Shown here piece by piece: positions 53,961-63,496 of a stretch of DNA of 64,000 bases; position 1 is the stretch's first letter; each line of letters begins with the position of its first letter. Below the pieces are notes generated by a model. The model was not told the DNA's origin. It saw only the letters and a list, made by a program, of their open reading frames with translations, and made no database searches. A program made the translations under genes and the position numbers. Source of the DNA: Polaromonas sp. AET17H-212 (GTDB taxonomy: Bacteria > Pseudomonadota > Gammaproteobacteria > Burkholderiales > Burkholderiaceae_C); the NCBI RefSeq assembly GCF_002379085.1, contig NZ_NBZW01000002.1:62001-126000 (forward strand), written 5' to 3'.

Positions 53961-54383
53961 TTACTTGACCAGCAGCACCGGAATTTCCGAATCGGTGACC
54001 ACGCGCTGGGCCACGCTGCCCATGACGGCGCGACCGAGAATGCCGTGGCCGTGGGTGCCCATGACAATCATGTGGGCCTTCTCGCGTTTGGCGGCGCGTA
54101 CCACTTCAGTCGCTGGTGAGCCGGCGACCCACATCGTGCGGTATTGCAGCTTGTGCCGCTTGAGAAAACGCTCGATGGGGTCCAGCACTTTCTTGGCCTC
54201 GTCCTCGTGGTAAGCGTTGACGGTGCTCGTGCCTACCATGCTCTTGACGCGCGGAGGAACGGGCGGCTGGACGTGGAGCACCACCACTTCATCCTCGGGG
54301 CCGGCCAGGCTCTCGTGTGTGACGAGAAAAGCCAGGGCCTTTTTGGTGTATTTGCTGCCATCAGCGGCGAACAGGACTTTCAT
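53961..54383 (-). CDS. Universal stress protein A family, ATP-binding type
   Basis: 140 aa. The fold is complete, with the nucleotide motif GTHGHGILGRAVMGSVAQRV (G-2X-G-9X-GS type), so ATP binding is expected. It starts MKVLFAADGSKYTKKALAFL. Cytoplasmic. It is followed upstream by a second usp gene 42 bp away on the same strand, probably one transcript starting at the FNR-like site at 54931. Role in low-oxygen or stationary survival is inferred from that context. Confidence 0.93.
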   Translation of the reverse strand: MKVLFAADGSKYTKKALAFLVTHESLAGPEDEVVVLHVQPPVPPRVKSMVGTSTVNAYHEDEAKKVLDPIERFLKRHKLQYRTMWVAGSPATEVVRAAKREKAHMIVMGTHGHGILGRAVMGSVAQRVVTDSEIPVLLVK

Positions 54384-54425
54384 TATTTCTCCTTGTGCTG
54401 GATAAACCGATTTTACAAAACCAGT

Positions 54426-54869
54426 TTAGCGCAACACCAGCACGGGAACGCTGCTGTGTGTCAGCACATGCTGGGTTTCGCTGCCCAGCAGCACGCGTTT
54501 GATGCCCTTGCGGCCATGCGAAGCCATGACGATGAGGTCGCATTTGTGTTTTTTTGCGGCCGAGATGACGGACTCGGCCACCAGGTCGGAACGCGCGATG
54601 ACGGCCTTGGCCTTCAGTCCTTCTGCCTGCGCCTGGGACTGTACGGCATCCACCACGGCCTGGCCCTTGTCGGCCCATTGCTTCTCGGTACGGGCCACGT
54701 CCTGCGCAGAAATCGTGATGCCGCCTTCGAAATAGCTGACCGGGTACCGCGGCACCACATACAGCGCGACCAGTTCGGCACCCACGACGCCGGCCAGATC
54801 AATGGCGCTGCGCACGGCTTTTTTCGAGAGTGTGGAACCATCGGTGGCGACGAGGATGCGTTTGTACAT
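54426..54869 (-). CDS. Universal stress protein A family
   Basis: 147 aa. It begins MYKRILVATDGSTLSKKAVR; the motif ASHGRKGIKRVLLGSETQHV keeps the G-2X-G-9X-G(S) spacing of ATP-binding UspA. Divergent from ccoI across 108 bp that contain an FNR-like site at 54931-54944, 62 bp before this gene, so anaerobic induction of both directions is plausible. Confidence 0.93.
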   Translation of the reverse strand: MYKRILVATDGSTLSKKAVRSAIDLAGVVGAELVALYVVPRYPVSYFEGGITISAQDVARTEKQWADKGQAVVDAVQSQAQAEGLKAKAVIARSDLVAESVISAAKKHKCDLIVMASHGRKGIKRVLLGSETQHVLTHSSVPVLVLR

Positions 54870-54930
54870 GGCGGGTTCTCCTGGGGTTGATGCGAGGCTT
54901 GCAGCTTAGGCCGGCGATTGTCCGGCGTGC

Positions 54931-54944
54931 TTGATCCATGTCAA
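54931..54944. promoter_or_regulatory. FNR-like site between usp and ccoI
   Basis: TTGATCCATGTCAA matches the FNR/Anr consensus TTGAT-N4-ATCAA at 9 of 10 defined positions. It lies 34 bp before the ccoI start and 62 bp before the divergent usp start. Confidence 0.75.
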
Positions 54945-54977
54945 GCGGGTGCTACCGGCGGGCGGTAGGCTTGCCCC

Positions 54978-57251
54978 ATGCACACTGCCACCCTCGATAC
55001 CGGCGCCGCGCGACAGGCCTTGCGCTGGTCCGCTCTGGATGAGCGCGCCGAATGGGAGGGCTTCAGCCGGCCGCTGGCTGGCCGCGCGGACCTGTGGGAG
55101 TCCTACCTCGCGATCGAGGGCATGCATTGCGCAGCCTGCTCGCTCACGGTAGAGGAGGTGCTGCAAAAGCTTCCCGGCGTGGACAGCGTGCAGGTCAATG
55201 GCGCCAGCGCGGTGGCCCGCGTGACCTGGTCGCCCGGCCAGGGCCGGCCCTCGGCCTGGCTGGCCGCGCTGCAGCGGGCCGGTTACGGTGCGCTGCCCGC
55301 CGGCGACATGCTGGCTGCGGCGCCGCGTATCCAGGCCCAGCGCATGATGCTCTGGCGCTGGCTGGTGGCGGGCTTTTGCATGATGCAGGTCATGATGTAC
55401 GCCTTTCCAGCCTACATCGCCGAGCCGGGCGACATCTCGCTGGAGGCCCAGGGCCTGTTGCGCTGGGCGTCCTGGGTGCTGACGCTGCCGGTCGTGCTGT
55501 TTTCCTGCTGGCCGTTTTTTTCTTCAGCACTGCGTGATCTGCGCAACCGGCGTGTCGGCATGGACGTGCCGGTGGCACTGGGCATCCTGATTGCATTCGG
55601 TGCCAGCTCGGCCGCCACCTTTGACCCGGCGTCGCGCTGGGGCGCAGAGGTCTGGTACGACTCGCTCACCATGTTTGTGTTCTTCCTGCTCTCCGGGCGC
55701 CTGCTGGAGCAGCGCCTGCGTGACCGCACCGCCGGCTCGCTCGAGGCGCTGATGCGCAGCCTGCCCGATGGCGTGGAGCGGCAGGGGGCGGACGGCAGCT
55801 TCGAGCGTGTGGCCGTGCGCCGCCTTGTGCCGGGTGACCTGATCCGCCTGCTGCCCGGTGACGTGATTCCGGCCGACGGCACGGTGACGGCCGGCGAGAG
55901 CCAGGTCGATGAAGCCCTGCTCACCGGCGAGTCCACGCCGCTGCAACGCCGCGTCGGCAGCGCGGTCATTGCCGGCAGCCATAACCTGAGCGGCATGTTG
56001 CTGGTGCGGGTGGAGCGTGCAGGCAGCGAGACCCGTTATGCCGGCATGGTGGCGCTGATGGAACAGGCTTCGGTGCAGAAGCCGCGCCTGGCGCGAATCG
56101 CCGACCGCATCGCCGGCCCTTTTGTGCTGCTGGTGTTGCTGGCCAGTGCGGCCGCGGCGCTCTGGTGGTGGCCGACCGACCCGGTGCATGCGATCAGCGT
56201 GGCCGTGGCGGTGCTGATCGTGACCTGTCCCTGCGCGCTTTCGCTGGCCACGCCGGCCGCGACACTGGCCGCTGCCGGCGCCTTGGCGCGGCGCGGTGTG
56301 CTGGTGCGCCGGCTGGAGGCGCTGGAGAGTTGCGCCATGGTGGATACGGTGGTGTTCGACAAGACCGGCACGCTGACCGAGGACCGCATGGCGGTGACCG
56401 TCGGCCGGACCCGCGAGGGCAGCACTGCCGCGCAGGCTTTGTTGCTGGCGGCTGCGTTGGCGCAGCATTCCATGCATGCCCTGTCGCGTGCCATTGTTCA
56501 GGCGGCGGGCACCGTGACGGGGTCTGCCGTGGATGTCACCGAAGTTGCCGGCCAGGGTGTGCAGGGCAGTGTCGCCGTCGGCACGGGCGGGAAGCCGCGC
56601 GTCATGCGCCTCGGGTCGGCCGCGTTTTGCGGGGCGTCGCCCGATGTCCAGGCCGCGGGCGGCCCGCAGGTGCATTTGTCGGATGAACAGGGCTGGTTCG
56701 CCAGTTTTCAGATGGACGAGGCCCTGCGGCCTGACGCCAGGCCGGCGGTGGGCGCGCTGCACGCCCTGGGCCTGCAGGTGCAACTGCTTTCCGGTGACCT
56801 GCTGGCCGCCGTCACGCGCCTGGCTGCGCGTGCAGGCATCGACAAGGCGTATGGACAGCGCACGCCCGAAGGCAAGCTGGCCCATGTGCGCGCGTTGCAG
56901 CAGCAGGGCCGGCGTGTTGCCATGGTGGGCGACGGCATGAACGACGGGCCGGTGCTGGCCTGTGCCGATGTGTCGGTCGCCATGGGCCAGGCCGTACCGC
57001 TCGCGCAGGCCAAATCCGACTTCATCGTGCTGGGCGGGCAGTTGGCTGCGGTGTCAGCATTGCTGCAGCATGCGCGCCGTACCCGCACCATCGTGCGCCA
57101 GAACCTGCTGTGGGCGGCCCTGTACAACGCCGTGTGTGTGCCCCTGGCCATCCTCGGCTTCATGCCGCCCTGGCTGGCCGGACTGGGCATGGCCGCCAGT
57201 TCGCTGCTGGTGGTACTCAATTCAGCCCGGCTGGCCCGCCTGCCGGGATAA
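54978..57251 (+). CDS. ccoI: Copper-translocating P-type ATPase CcoI for cbb3 oxidase assembly
   Basis: 757 aa. N-terminal metal-binding domain with CxxC in IEGMHCAACSLTVEEV (about residue 50), eight membrane helices, CPC motif in VTCPCALSLATPA, phosphorylation site FDKTGTLTEDR, actuator LTGEST, and hinge GDGMNDGP. It exports copper into the periplasm or membrane for the CuB site of CcoN. The N-terminal His-rich tail of some Cu-ATPases is absent. It is followed after 12 bp by ccoS. Confidence 0.94.
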   Translation: MHTATLDTGAARQALRWSALDERAEWEGFSRPLAGRADLWESYLAIEGMHCAACSLTVEEVLQKLPGVDSVQVNGASAVARVTWSPGQGRPSAWLAALQRAGYGALPAGDMLAAAPRIQAQRMMLWRWLVAGFCMMQVMMYAFPAYIAEPGDISLEAQGLLRWASWVLTLPVVLFSCWPFFSSALRDLRNRRVGMDVPVALGILIAFGASSAATFDPASRWGAEVWYDSLTMFVFFLLSGRLLEQRLRDRTAGSLEALMRSLPDGVERQGADGSFERVAVRRLVPGDLIRLLPGDVIPADGTVTAGESQVDEALLTGESTPLQRRVGSAVIAGSHNLSGMLLVRVERAGSETRYAGMVALMEQASVQKPRLARIADRIAGPFVLLVLLASAAAALWWWPTDPVHAISVAVAVLIVTCPCALSLATPAATLAAAGALARRGVLVRRLEALESCAMVDTVVFDKTGTLTEDRMAVTVGRTREGSTAAQALLLAAALAQHSMHALSRAIVQAAGTVTGSAVDVTEVAGQGVQGSVAVGTGGKPRVMRLGSAAFCGASPDVQAAGGPQVHLSDEQGWFASFQMDEALRPDARPAVGALHALGLQVQLLSGDLLAAVTRLAARAGIDKAYGQRTPEGKLAHVRALQQQGRRVAMVGDGMNDGPVLACADVSVAMGQAVPLAQAKSDFIVLGGQLAAVSALLQHARRTRTIVRQNLLWAALYNAVCVPLAILGFMPPWLAGLGMAASSLLVVLNSARLARLPG

Positions 57252-57263
57252 CAGGACGACTTC

Positions 57264-57401
57264 ATGGACATTCTTTTTCTGCTGATTCCCCTGTCGGTCG
57301 GACTGGCGCTGCTGATTATTGTTGCGCTCGCCTGGGCCGTCTGGCGCGGCCAGTTTGACTCCGTGGATGCCGAAGGTGAGCGCATTCTTCGATCGGATTG
57401 A
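57264..57401 (+). CDS. ccoS: CcoS, small cbb3 assembly protein
   Basis: 45 aa from ATG 57264: MDILFLLIPLSVGLALLIIV is a single membrane helix, then AWAVWRGQFDSVDAEGERIL, the conserved C-terminal part of CcoS. It is needed for inserting heme b/CuB into CcoN. Its stop overlaps the FNR-like site of the ccoNOQP promoter. Confidence 0.93.
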   Translation: MDILFLLIPLSVGLALLIIVALAWAVWRGQFDSVDAEGERILRSD

Positions 57402-57411
57402 CTTGCATCAA
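57398..57411. promoter_or_regulatory. FNR-like site upstream of ccoN
   Basis: TTGACTTGCATCAA matches TTGAT-N4-ATCAA at 9 of 10 positions. It begins within the ccoS stop region and lies 54 bp before the ccoN start, a suitable place for an activator of a class II promoter. Confidence 0.78.
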
Positions 57412-57465
57412 GCGCCCAGGTCATGCCAAAAGAGACACTACTTACATATCGACAATAGGTGACTC

Positions 57466-58899
57466 ATGAACGAACCACAAGCTCGCGCCGCGCATTACCA
57501 CGACACGGTGGTGCGGCAGTTTTCCCTGATGGCCGTGGTCTGGGGCGTCGTCGGCATGCTGGTCGGCGTCATCATCGCCTCCCAACTTGCCTGGCCCGAA
57601 CTCAACTTCGGCATCCCCTGGCTCAGCTATGGCCGGCTGCGGCCGCTGCATACCAATGCGGTGATTTTTGCGTTCGGCGGCTGCGGCCTGTTCGCCACCA
57701 GCTATTACGTGGTGCAGCGTACCTGCAGTGTGCCGCTGTTCGCCCCCAAACTGGCCGCGTTCACTTTCTGGGGCTGGCAGGTTGTGATCGTGGCGGCAGC
57801 AATCAGCCTGCCTTTGGGTTACACATCGGGCAAGGAGTATGCCGAACTGGAGTGGCCCATCGACATCCTGATCACGCTGGTGTGGGTGTCCTACGCGATC
57901 GTCTTCTTCGGCACCGTTGGGATCCGCAAGGTGCGCCACATCTACGTGGCCAACTGGTTTTTTGGTGCCTTCATCCTGGCCATTGCCTTGTTGCATGTGG
58001 TCAACAGCGCCGAGGTGCCTTATAGCTGGATGAAATCCTACTCCGCCTATGCCGGAGTGCAGGATGCAATGATTCAGTGGTGGTACGGCCACAACGCAGT
58101 GGGCTTCTTCCTGACCACCGGCTTCCTGGGCATGATGTACTACTTCATTCCCAAGCAGGCCGAGCGGCCGGTTTACAGCTACCGCCTGTCCATCGTCCAC
58201 TTCTGGGCGCTGATTTTCACCTACATGTGGGCCGGCCCGCACCATCTGCACTACACGGCGTTGCCGGACTGGACCCAGTCGGTTGGCATGGTGTTCTCGC
58301 TGATCCTGCTGGCGCCCAGCTGGGGCGGCATGATCAACGGCATCATGACCCTGTCGGGTGCCTGGCACAAGCTGCGCGACGACCCGATCCTGCGCTTCAT
58401 GATCGTGTCGCTGTCCTTCTACGGCATGAGCACCTTCGAAGGGCCCATGATGTCCATCAAAACCGTCAATGCCCTGAGCCATTACACGGACTGGACCATC
58501 GGCCACGTGCACTCCGGCGCTCTGGGCTGGGTCGGGCTGATCACGATGGGTTCCTTGTACTACCTGATTCCGCGCATGTTCGGCCAGAAGCAAATGTATT
58601 CGGTCAGGGCGATCGAGGTGCACTTCTGGACCGCCACCATTGGCATCGTGTTTTATATCGCCGCGATGTGGATCGCCGGTGTGATGCAGGGTCTGATGTG
58701 GCGCGCCCTCAATGCCGACGGCACGCTGACCTACACCTTCGTCGAATCGGTCAAGGCGACCTATCCCTTCTACGTCGTTCGGGTGTTCGGCGGCCTGCTG
58801 TATCTGTTCGGCATGGTGGTGATGGCCTGGAATACCTGGATGACCGTGGCCAATGGCCGCTCCGCCACCGTGGCCGTGCCAGCGCCGCAAGCCGCCTGA
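57466..58899 (+). CDS. ccoN: cbb3-type cytochrome c oxidase subunit I
   Basis: 477 aa, 12 membrane helices. It is the catalytic subunit that reduces oxygen with high affinity. Heme and copper ligands: [24 protein letters not shown] (CuB His and nearby Tyr region), [16 protein letters not shown] (CuB His pair), [14 protein letters not shown] (heme His residues). It starts at ATG 57466 and is followed after 10 bp by ccoO. Low-oxygen induction is expected from the upstream FNR-like site. Confidence 0.97.
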   Translation: MNEPQARAAHYHDTVVRQFSLMAVVWGVVGMLVGVIIASQLAWPELNFGIPWLSYGRLRPLHTNAVIFAFGGCGLFATSYYVVQRTCSVPLFAPKLAAFTFWGWQVVIVAAAISLPLGYTSGKEYAELEWPIDILITLVWVSYAIVFFGTVGIRKVRHIYVANWFFGAFILAIALLHVVNSAEVPYSWMKSYSAYAGVQDAMIQWWYGHNAVGFFLTTGFLGMMYYFIPKQAERPVYSYRLSIVHFWALIFTYMWAGPHHLHYTALPDWTQSVGMVFSLILLAPSWGGMINGIMTLSGAWHKLRDDPILRFMIVSLSFYGMSTFEGPMMSIKTVNALSHYTDWTIGHVHSGALGWVGLITMGSLYYLIPRMFGQKQMYSVRAIEVHFWTATIGIVFYIAAMWIAGVMQGLMWRALNADGTLTYTFVESVKATYPFYVVRVFGGLLYLFGMVVMAWNTWMTVANGRSATVAVPAPQAA

Positions 58900-58909
58900 G
58901 GAAACACAC

Positions 58910-59635
58910 ATGAGCGATAGCAAAAACACCACGCCCGGCTTCTCGCACGAGAAGGTTGAAACCAACAACTTCCTGATGATCGTGCTGATCGTGCTGGTTG
59001 TCGCCATCGGCGGCCTGGTCGAGATCGTGCCGCTGTTCTTCCAGAAGTCCACCACCGAGCCTGTCACGGGTGTCAAACCCTACAACACGCTGCAACTGGC
59101 CGGACGCGATATCTACATCCGCGAGGGTTGCTACAACTGCCACTCGCAGATGATCCGGCCGTTCCGCGCCGAGACGCTGCGTTATGGCCACTATTCGGTG
59201 GCTGGCGAATTCGTCTACGACCACCCCTTCCAGTGGGGCAGCAAACGAACCGGGCCGGACCTGCACCGCGTGGGTGGCAAGTACAGCGACGAATGGCACC
59301 GTATTCACCTGAACAACCCGCGCGATCTGGTTCCCGAATCCAACATGCCCGCCTATCCATGGCTGGAGAAGAACCTGGTTGATGCCGCCGACATGGCGCC
59401 GCGCATGCGGGCACTGCGGGTGGTGGGCGTGCCCTACACCGACGCCGAGATCGCCAAGTCTGCCCAGGACGTCAAGGGTAAAACCGAAATGGACGCCCTG
59501 GTCGCCTATCTGCAAGGCATGGGCCTGGCCCTGACCAACAACTTCGCCGGCAAGACCGTTGCGGGCAGCGCGGCCAGCGCGGCGCCCGGCGCGTTGCCTC
59601 CGCCGGCTGCACCTGCAGCACCCGCTGCCAACTGA
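58910..59635 (+). CDS. ccoO: cbb3 oxidase subunit II, monoheme cytochrome c
   Basis: 241 aa. One N-terminal membrane helix ([20 protein letters not shown]) anchors a periplasmic cytochrome with [14 protein letters not shown] and distal Met in [13 protein letters not shown] 58910 is used (GAGGAAA upstream). The C-terminal Ala/Pro-rich tail (about 25 residues) is longer than usual. It passes electrons from CcoP to CcoN. Confidence 0.97.
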   Translation: MSDSKNTTPGFSHEKVETNNFLMIVLIVLVVAIGGLVEIVPLFFQKSTTEPVTGVKPYNTLQLAGRDIYIREGCYNCHSQMIRPFRAETLRYGHYSVAGEFVYDHPFQWGSKRTGPDLHRVGGKYSDEWHRIHLNNPRDLVPESNMPAYPWLEKNLVDAADMAPRMRALRVVGVPYTDAEIAKSAQDVKGKTEMDALVAYLQGMGLALTNNFAGKTVAGSAASAAPGALPPPAAPAAPAAN

Positions 59636-59649
59636 CAGGAGCCATGCCA

Positions 59650-59787
59650 ATGGACATCACCACCCTGCGTATCCTGGCCACGCTGGCCAGCTTCGCCACC
59701 TTTCTGGGCATTGCCTGGTGGGCCTACGCCCGCCACAACCGTGACCGCTTCGATGAAGCTGCGCGCATCCCGTTTGAGCAGGATTGA
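59650..59787 (+). CDS. ccoQ: cbb3 oxidase subunit CcoQ/FixQ
   Basis: 45 aa small membrane protein stabilising the oxidase. ATG 59650 (MDITTLRILATLASF) lies 8 bp after AGGAG; ATG 59644, with only 2 bp spacing, would add two residues. One helix (LATLASFATFLGIAWWAYA), then a basic tail HNRDRFDEAARIPFEQD, the usual FixQ ending. It ends 2 bp before ccoP. Confidence 0.93.
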   Translation: MDITTLRILATLASFATFLGIAWWAYARHNRDRFDEAARIPFEQD

Positions 59788-59789
59788 TC

Positions 59790-60716
59790 ATGAGCGATTT
59801 CACCGGTAATTTCTGGTCGGTCTATGTGGCCGTCCTCACCCTGGTAAGCATCTTTGCCTGCCTGCTGTTGCTCTGGATCACGGCGCGCAAGAAGATCACC
59901 TCCAGTGTCGACAACACCACAGGGCATGTCTGGGACGAGGACCTGCGTGAAATGAACAACCCCATGCCGCGCTGGTGGATGTGGCTGTTTGTGCTGACCA
60001 TCATTTTTGCCCTGGGTTATCTGGTGGCCTATCCCGGCCTGGGCAGCTACAAGGGTGAACTGGGCTGGACCACCCACGGCGAATATACCGACGAGGTCGA
60101 AAAGGCCAACAAGGAGCTGGCGCCGCTGTACGCGCAGTTCACCGCGAGACCGGCCGAGGTGCTGGCTGGCGATCCGGCGGCCATGGCTGTCGGCGAGCGT
60201 CTGTTCATGAACAACTGCGCCCAGTGCCACGGTTCGGACGCACGCGGCAGCAAGGGTTTCCCCAATCTGGCCGACGGCGACTGGCTGCACGGCGGTGCGC
60301 CTGCCAAGCTTGTCGAGACCATCACTCAAGGCCGGCAGGGCAACATGCCGCCCATGGCCGCGGCCGTGGGTACACCCGACGACGTGAAAAACGTGGCCCA
60401 TTACGTGCTCAGCCTGTCCGGCAGTCCGCACGACTCGCTGCGTTCCCAACTCGGCAAGGCCAAGTTCACGGCTTGTGCAGCCTGTCATGGCATGGACGGC
60501 AAGGGCAACCAGGCCCTGGGTGCGCCCAACCTCACAGATGACATCTGGCTGCACGGCTGGGGCGAACAGGCGATCGTCAGCATGGTCAACAACGGCAAGG
60601 TCAATGTCATGCCAGGCCAGGCGGGCAAGCTGACCGAAGCGCAGATCCATGTGTTGTCAGCCTACGTCTGGGGCCTGTCCAACAAGACCGCGACGCTCGC
60701 CGCCGCCCGCCCCTGA
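59790..60716 (+). CDS. ccoP: cbb3 oxidase subunit III, diheme cytochrome c
   Basis: 308 aa. Two N-terminal helices (residues about 10-85) and two heme c sites, NNCAQCHGSDARG and TACAACHGMDGKG, with distal Met residues in NMPPM and NVMPG. WWMWLFVLTIIFALGYLV is the second helix. ATG 59790 is preferred over the TTG at 59784, which overlaps ccoQ. It receives electrons from soluble or membrane cytochrome c. Confidence 0.97.
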   Translation: MSDFTGNFWSVYVAVLTLVSIFACLLLLWITARKKITSSVDNTTGHVWDEDLREMNNPMPRWWMWLFVLTIIFALGYLVAYPGLGSYKGELGWTTHGEYTDEVEKANKELAPLYAQFTARPAEVLAGDPAAMAVGERLFMNNCAQCHGSDARGSKGFPNLADGDWLHGGAPAKLVETITQGRQGNMPPMAAAVGTPDDVKNVAHYVLSLSGSPHDSLRSQLGKAKFTACAACHGMDGKGNQALGAPNLTDDIWLHGWGEQAIVSMVNNGKVNVMPGQAGKLTEAQIHVLSAYVWGLSNKTATLAAARP

Positions 60717-60736
60717 TAACTGAAAGAGTTCATCCC

Positions 60737-62155
60737 GTGCAGGAATCCCCGGTCCGCAAGATCATCCCCATTGTTCCCGAGGAAGAGGTCTCGCTGTACG
60801 AGGCGCAGAAAAAGCTGTATCCGCGCTCGGTGACCGGGCTGTTTGCCCGCTGGCGCTGGTTTTTCGTGTTCCTGACTCAGCTGGTGTTTTATGGCCTGCC
60901 CTGGCTGGAATGGGGCCAGCGGCAGGCCGTGTTGTTCGACCTGGGGGCCCGTCGCTTCTACCTGTTCGGCGTCGTGCTGTATCCGCAGGACTTCATTTAC
61001 CTGACGGGTCTGCTGGTGATCAGCGCGCTGTCTCTGTTCCTGTTCACGGCGGTGGCGGGCCGGCTGTGGTGCGGGTTCACCTGCCCACAGACCGTCTACA
61101 CGGAGATCTTCCTGTGGATCGAGCGCAAGGTCGAGGGTGACCGCAGCGCGCGCATGCGGCTGGATGCGCAGCCGGCTTCGGCGCGCAAACTGTTGAAAAA
61201 GGGGACCAAGCACTTCCTGTGGATTGCCCTGTCGCTGTGGACCGGCTTCACCTTCGTCGGCTACTTCACGCCGATCCAGACCTTGTGGGCCGAGGCGTTC
61301 ACGCTGTCGTTCGGCCCCTGGGAATGGTTCTGGGTGAACTTCTACGCCATTGCCACTTACGGCAACGCCGGTTTCCTGCGCGAGCAGGTCTGCAAATACA
61401 TGTGCCCCTACGCGCGCTTCCAGAGCGCCATGTTTGACCGCGACACGCTGATCGTCAGTTATGACGCGGCTCGCGGCGAGCCGCGTGGCGCCCGCTCGCG
61501 CAAGGCCGATTTGTCCACGCTGGCGCTGGGGTCCTGTGTGGATTGCACCCTGTGCGTGCAGGTCTGCCCCACCGGCATCGACATCCGCGAGGGACTGCAG
61601 TACGAATGCATCGGCTGCGCCGCCTGCGTCGACGTGTGCGACACCGTGATGGACAAGATGAATTACCCGCGCGGCCTGATCCGCTTCAGCACCCAGAACG
61701 CCATGGCTGGCCAGTGGAGCAAGGCCCAGCTGTGGCGCAGGGTGCGGCGTCCGCGCGTGCTGGTCTACAGTGCGATCCTGGTGGCGCTTTGCGTCGGCCT
61801 CTTGTGGAGTCTGCTTGAACGTACGCCGCTGAAAGTGGATGTGGTGAGGGACCGCGCAGCGTTGTCGCGCATCGTGGCCGGCGGCAAGCTGGAGAATGTG
61901 TATCGGCTGCAGATCATGAATGCCACCGAGCAGCCGCAGCGGTACCGCATCACGGCGTCCGGCCTGGAAGGCCTGGCGCTGGCTTCGGAGTCCGAAGTGG
62001 ATATCGGCCCCGCCGAATCGCGCTGGGTGCCGGTGCGCTTGCAGATCGGCTACGGGTCGGCTGCGCCCGGATCGCACGCGATCGAGTTCAATGTCGGTGA
62101 CGTTGCAGGCGAGAGCCATGTGAGCGAGAAGTCGATTTTCCTTGTCCCCCGATGA
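60737..62155 (+). CDS. ccoG: CcoG/FixG, iron-sulfur membrane protein for cbb3 assembly
   Basis: 472 aa with a GTG start (60737). Five to six membrane helices, the CGFTCPQTVYTE and CKYMCPYARFQ motifs, two ferredoxin-like 4Fe-4S sites (CVDCTLCVQVCPTGID; CIGCAACVDVCD) and a C-terminal Ig-like periplasmic domain. It is a cupric reductase in the assembly of the CuB site in related bacteria. It overlaps the following ccoH region by a few bases depending on the start used there. Confidence 0.95.
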   Translation: MQESPVRKIIPIVPEEEVSLYEAQKKLYPRSVTGLFARWRWFFVFLTQLVFYGLPWLEWGQRQAVLFDLGARRFYLFGVVLYPQDFIYLTGLLVISALSLFLFTAVAGRLWCGFTCPQTVYTEIFLWIERKVEGDRSARMRLDAQPASARKLLKKGTKHFLWIALSLWTGFTFVGYFTPIQTLWAEAFTLSFGPWEWFWVNFYAIATYGNAGFLREQVCKYMCPYARFQSAMFDRDTLIVSYDAARGEPRGARSRKADLSTLALGSCVDCTLCVQVCPTGIDIREGLQYECIGCAACVDVCDTVMDKMNYPRGLIRFSTQNAMAGQWSKAQLWRRVRRPRVLVYSAILVALCVGLLWSLLERTPLKVDVVRDRAALSRIVAGGKLENVYRLQIMNATEQPQRYRITASGLEGLALASESEVDIGPAESRWVPVRLQIGYGSAAPGSHAIEFNVGDVAGESHVSEKSIFLVPR

Positions 62156-62166
62156 TGGAGAGCAAC

Positions 62167-62472
62167 ATGAAGGAAAACAACATGAGCAGTGCCCAGGAAT
62201 CGCAAGCGACACCCGCGCCCTGGTGGAAATTCGGCTACGTCTGGCTGGTGATTGCGGGTCCCGCTGTCGTGGTGGTGGCCGGCTTTGCCACGCTCTGGCT
62301 TGCCCTGGCCAACCCGGAATCACTGGTGGCCGAGGACTATTACCGGCAAGGCATGGAGATCAACAAAACGCTCGCCGCAGAGAGGGAGAAATCCCTCATG
62401 CCGGCCGTGCAGGGTCGCAACCACGCAGCCACGCCGCCTGGTGCCACGCCGGCGCCGGCCGGACAGCGCTGA
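62167..62472 (+). CDS. ccoH: FixH/CcoH-family membrane protein
   Basis: 101 aa from ATG 62167 (GGAG 6 bp upstream); ATG 62152 and 62182 are alternatives and the sequence does not decide. One membrane helix (WLVIAGPAVVVVAGFATLWL) then PESLVAEDYYRQGMEINKTL, the conserved FixH beginning. The protein stops soon after, so the usual larger periplasmic domain of FixH is missing; short versions are common in this family. Confidence 0.88.
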   Translation: MKENNMSSAQESQATPAPWWKFGYVWLVIAGPAVVVVAGFATLWLALANPESLVAEDYYRQGMEINKTLAAEREKSLMPAVQGRNHAATPPGATPAPAGQR

Positions 62473-62495
62473 ACCCCCTAAAGACGGAGACAGCC

Positions 62496-62777
62496 ATGTG
62501 GAACCAGAAACTGATGTGGATCGTGTGGCCCGCGTTCCTTGGTGCTTGCGCGCTTGAGCTGCTTGTCTTTGCGGTGGTCGATCCGGGTGACCTGCACTGG
62601 TCTGGCCAGCCGCTGGGCCTTTCGCGGCAGGGCGTGTACACCGTGGCTTTTTTTGTATTCTGGATGGTGTGCATGGTGTCGAGTGCCTTGACCGCGCTGC
62701 TGGGCATGTCATCCGCCGAGGTCAACCGCTGTCCCATCCCGACAGGCGATCGCCCGGACAGTTGCCGCCCGCGCTAA
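62496..62777 (+). CDS. Small membrane protein at the end of the cco operon, unknown
   Basis: 93 aa from ATG 62496 with GGAGA upstream. Two membrane helices (LMWIVWPAFLGACALELLVF; VYTVAFFVFWMVCMVSSALT) and a Cys-containing C-terminal tail (VNRCPIPTGDRPDSCRPR). It follows ccoH by 23 bp, so it is probably co-expressed with cbb3. Function unknown; an oxidase-assembly or heme-related role is inference from position. Confidence 0.75.
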   Translation: MWNQKLMWIVWPAFLGACALELLVFAVVDPGDLHWSGQPLGLSRQGVYTVAFFVFWMVCMVSSALTALLGMSSAEVNRCPIPTGDRPDSCRPR

Positions 62778-62819
62778 CAGAGAGACGGGTAGTCTGGCGC
62801 ATTTCAGAACGGCATGGGC

Positions 62820-63458
62820 ATGACCACCCTGTTCAAGGATCGCGCTGAAGCCGGTCGTGCATTGTCCGGCCATCTGCTGGCGTATGCGGGACGCGACGAT
62901 GTCGTTGTGCTGGCCCTGGCACGTGGCGGCGTACCGGTTGCGTGGGAAGTGGCCCGCGCGCTGGTTGCTGAACTGGACTTGCTGGTTGTGCGAAAGCTGG
63001 GGGTGCCGAGCCGGCCCGATCTGGCTCTGGGCGCCATTGCCAGCGGCGGCGCAAGGTACATCGATCCCAAGGTGCTGGCTGCCAGCGGCCTGAGTCCGCA
63101 GCAACTCGAAGAGATCATCGCGACCGAGAGCCTTGAGCTGGCGCGCAGCGATGCGCTGTATCGCGGGTCACGGAAAGCTGCACGCATCGAAGATCGCACG
63201 GTCATTGTGGTGGACGACGGCCTGGCCACCGGGGCCTCGATGTGCGCTGCACTGATGGCTTTGCGAGCGGCCAAGCCAGCGTGGATTGTGGTGGCCGTGC
63301 CGGTCGCGCCTCCCGGTGCGCAGGAGTGGATCGGGACCGCGGCTGATGAATTTGTCTGCGCCCTGAGTCCGCCGGATTTCTGCGGTGTCGGGCACTGTTA
63401 CAGCGACTTCGGACCGGTGGGCGACGAGACGGTACGCACGCTACTGGCCGCATCCTGA
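62820..63458 (+). CDS. Phosphoribosyltransferase-fold protein
   Basis: 212 aa from ATG 62820; ATG 62814 would add two residues. It begins TTLFKDRAEAGRALSGHLLA and carries the PRPP loop IVVDDGLATGASMCAAL. The family often sits beside universal stress proteins in proteobacteria and lacks an assigned substrate. 42 bp after the small membrane gene and convergent with a third usp gene. A nucleotide or base salvage role is only a possibility. Confidence 0.85.
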   Translation: MTTLFKDRAEAGRALSGHLLAYAGRDDVVVLALARGGVPVAWEVARALVAELDLLVVRKLGVPSRPDLALGAIASGGARYIDPKVLAASGLSPQQLEEIIATESLELARSDALYRGSRKAARIEDRTVIVVDDGLATGASMCAALMALRAAKPAWIVVAVPVAPPGAQEWIGTAADEFVCALSPPDFCGVGHCYSDFGPVGDETVRTLLAAS

Positions 63459-63496
63459 GGGCGCCCTGCTACGCCAGCCGGGTATTTTTGCCCGCC

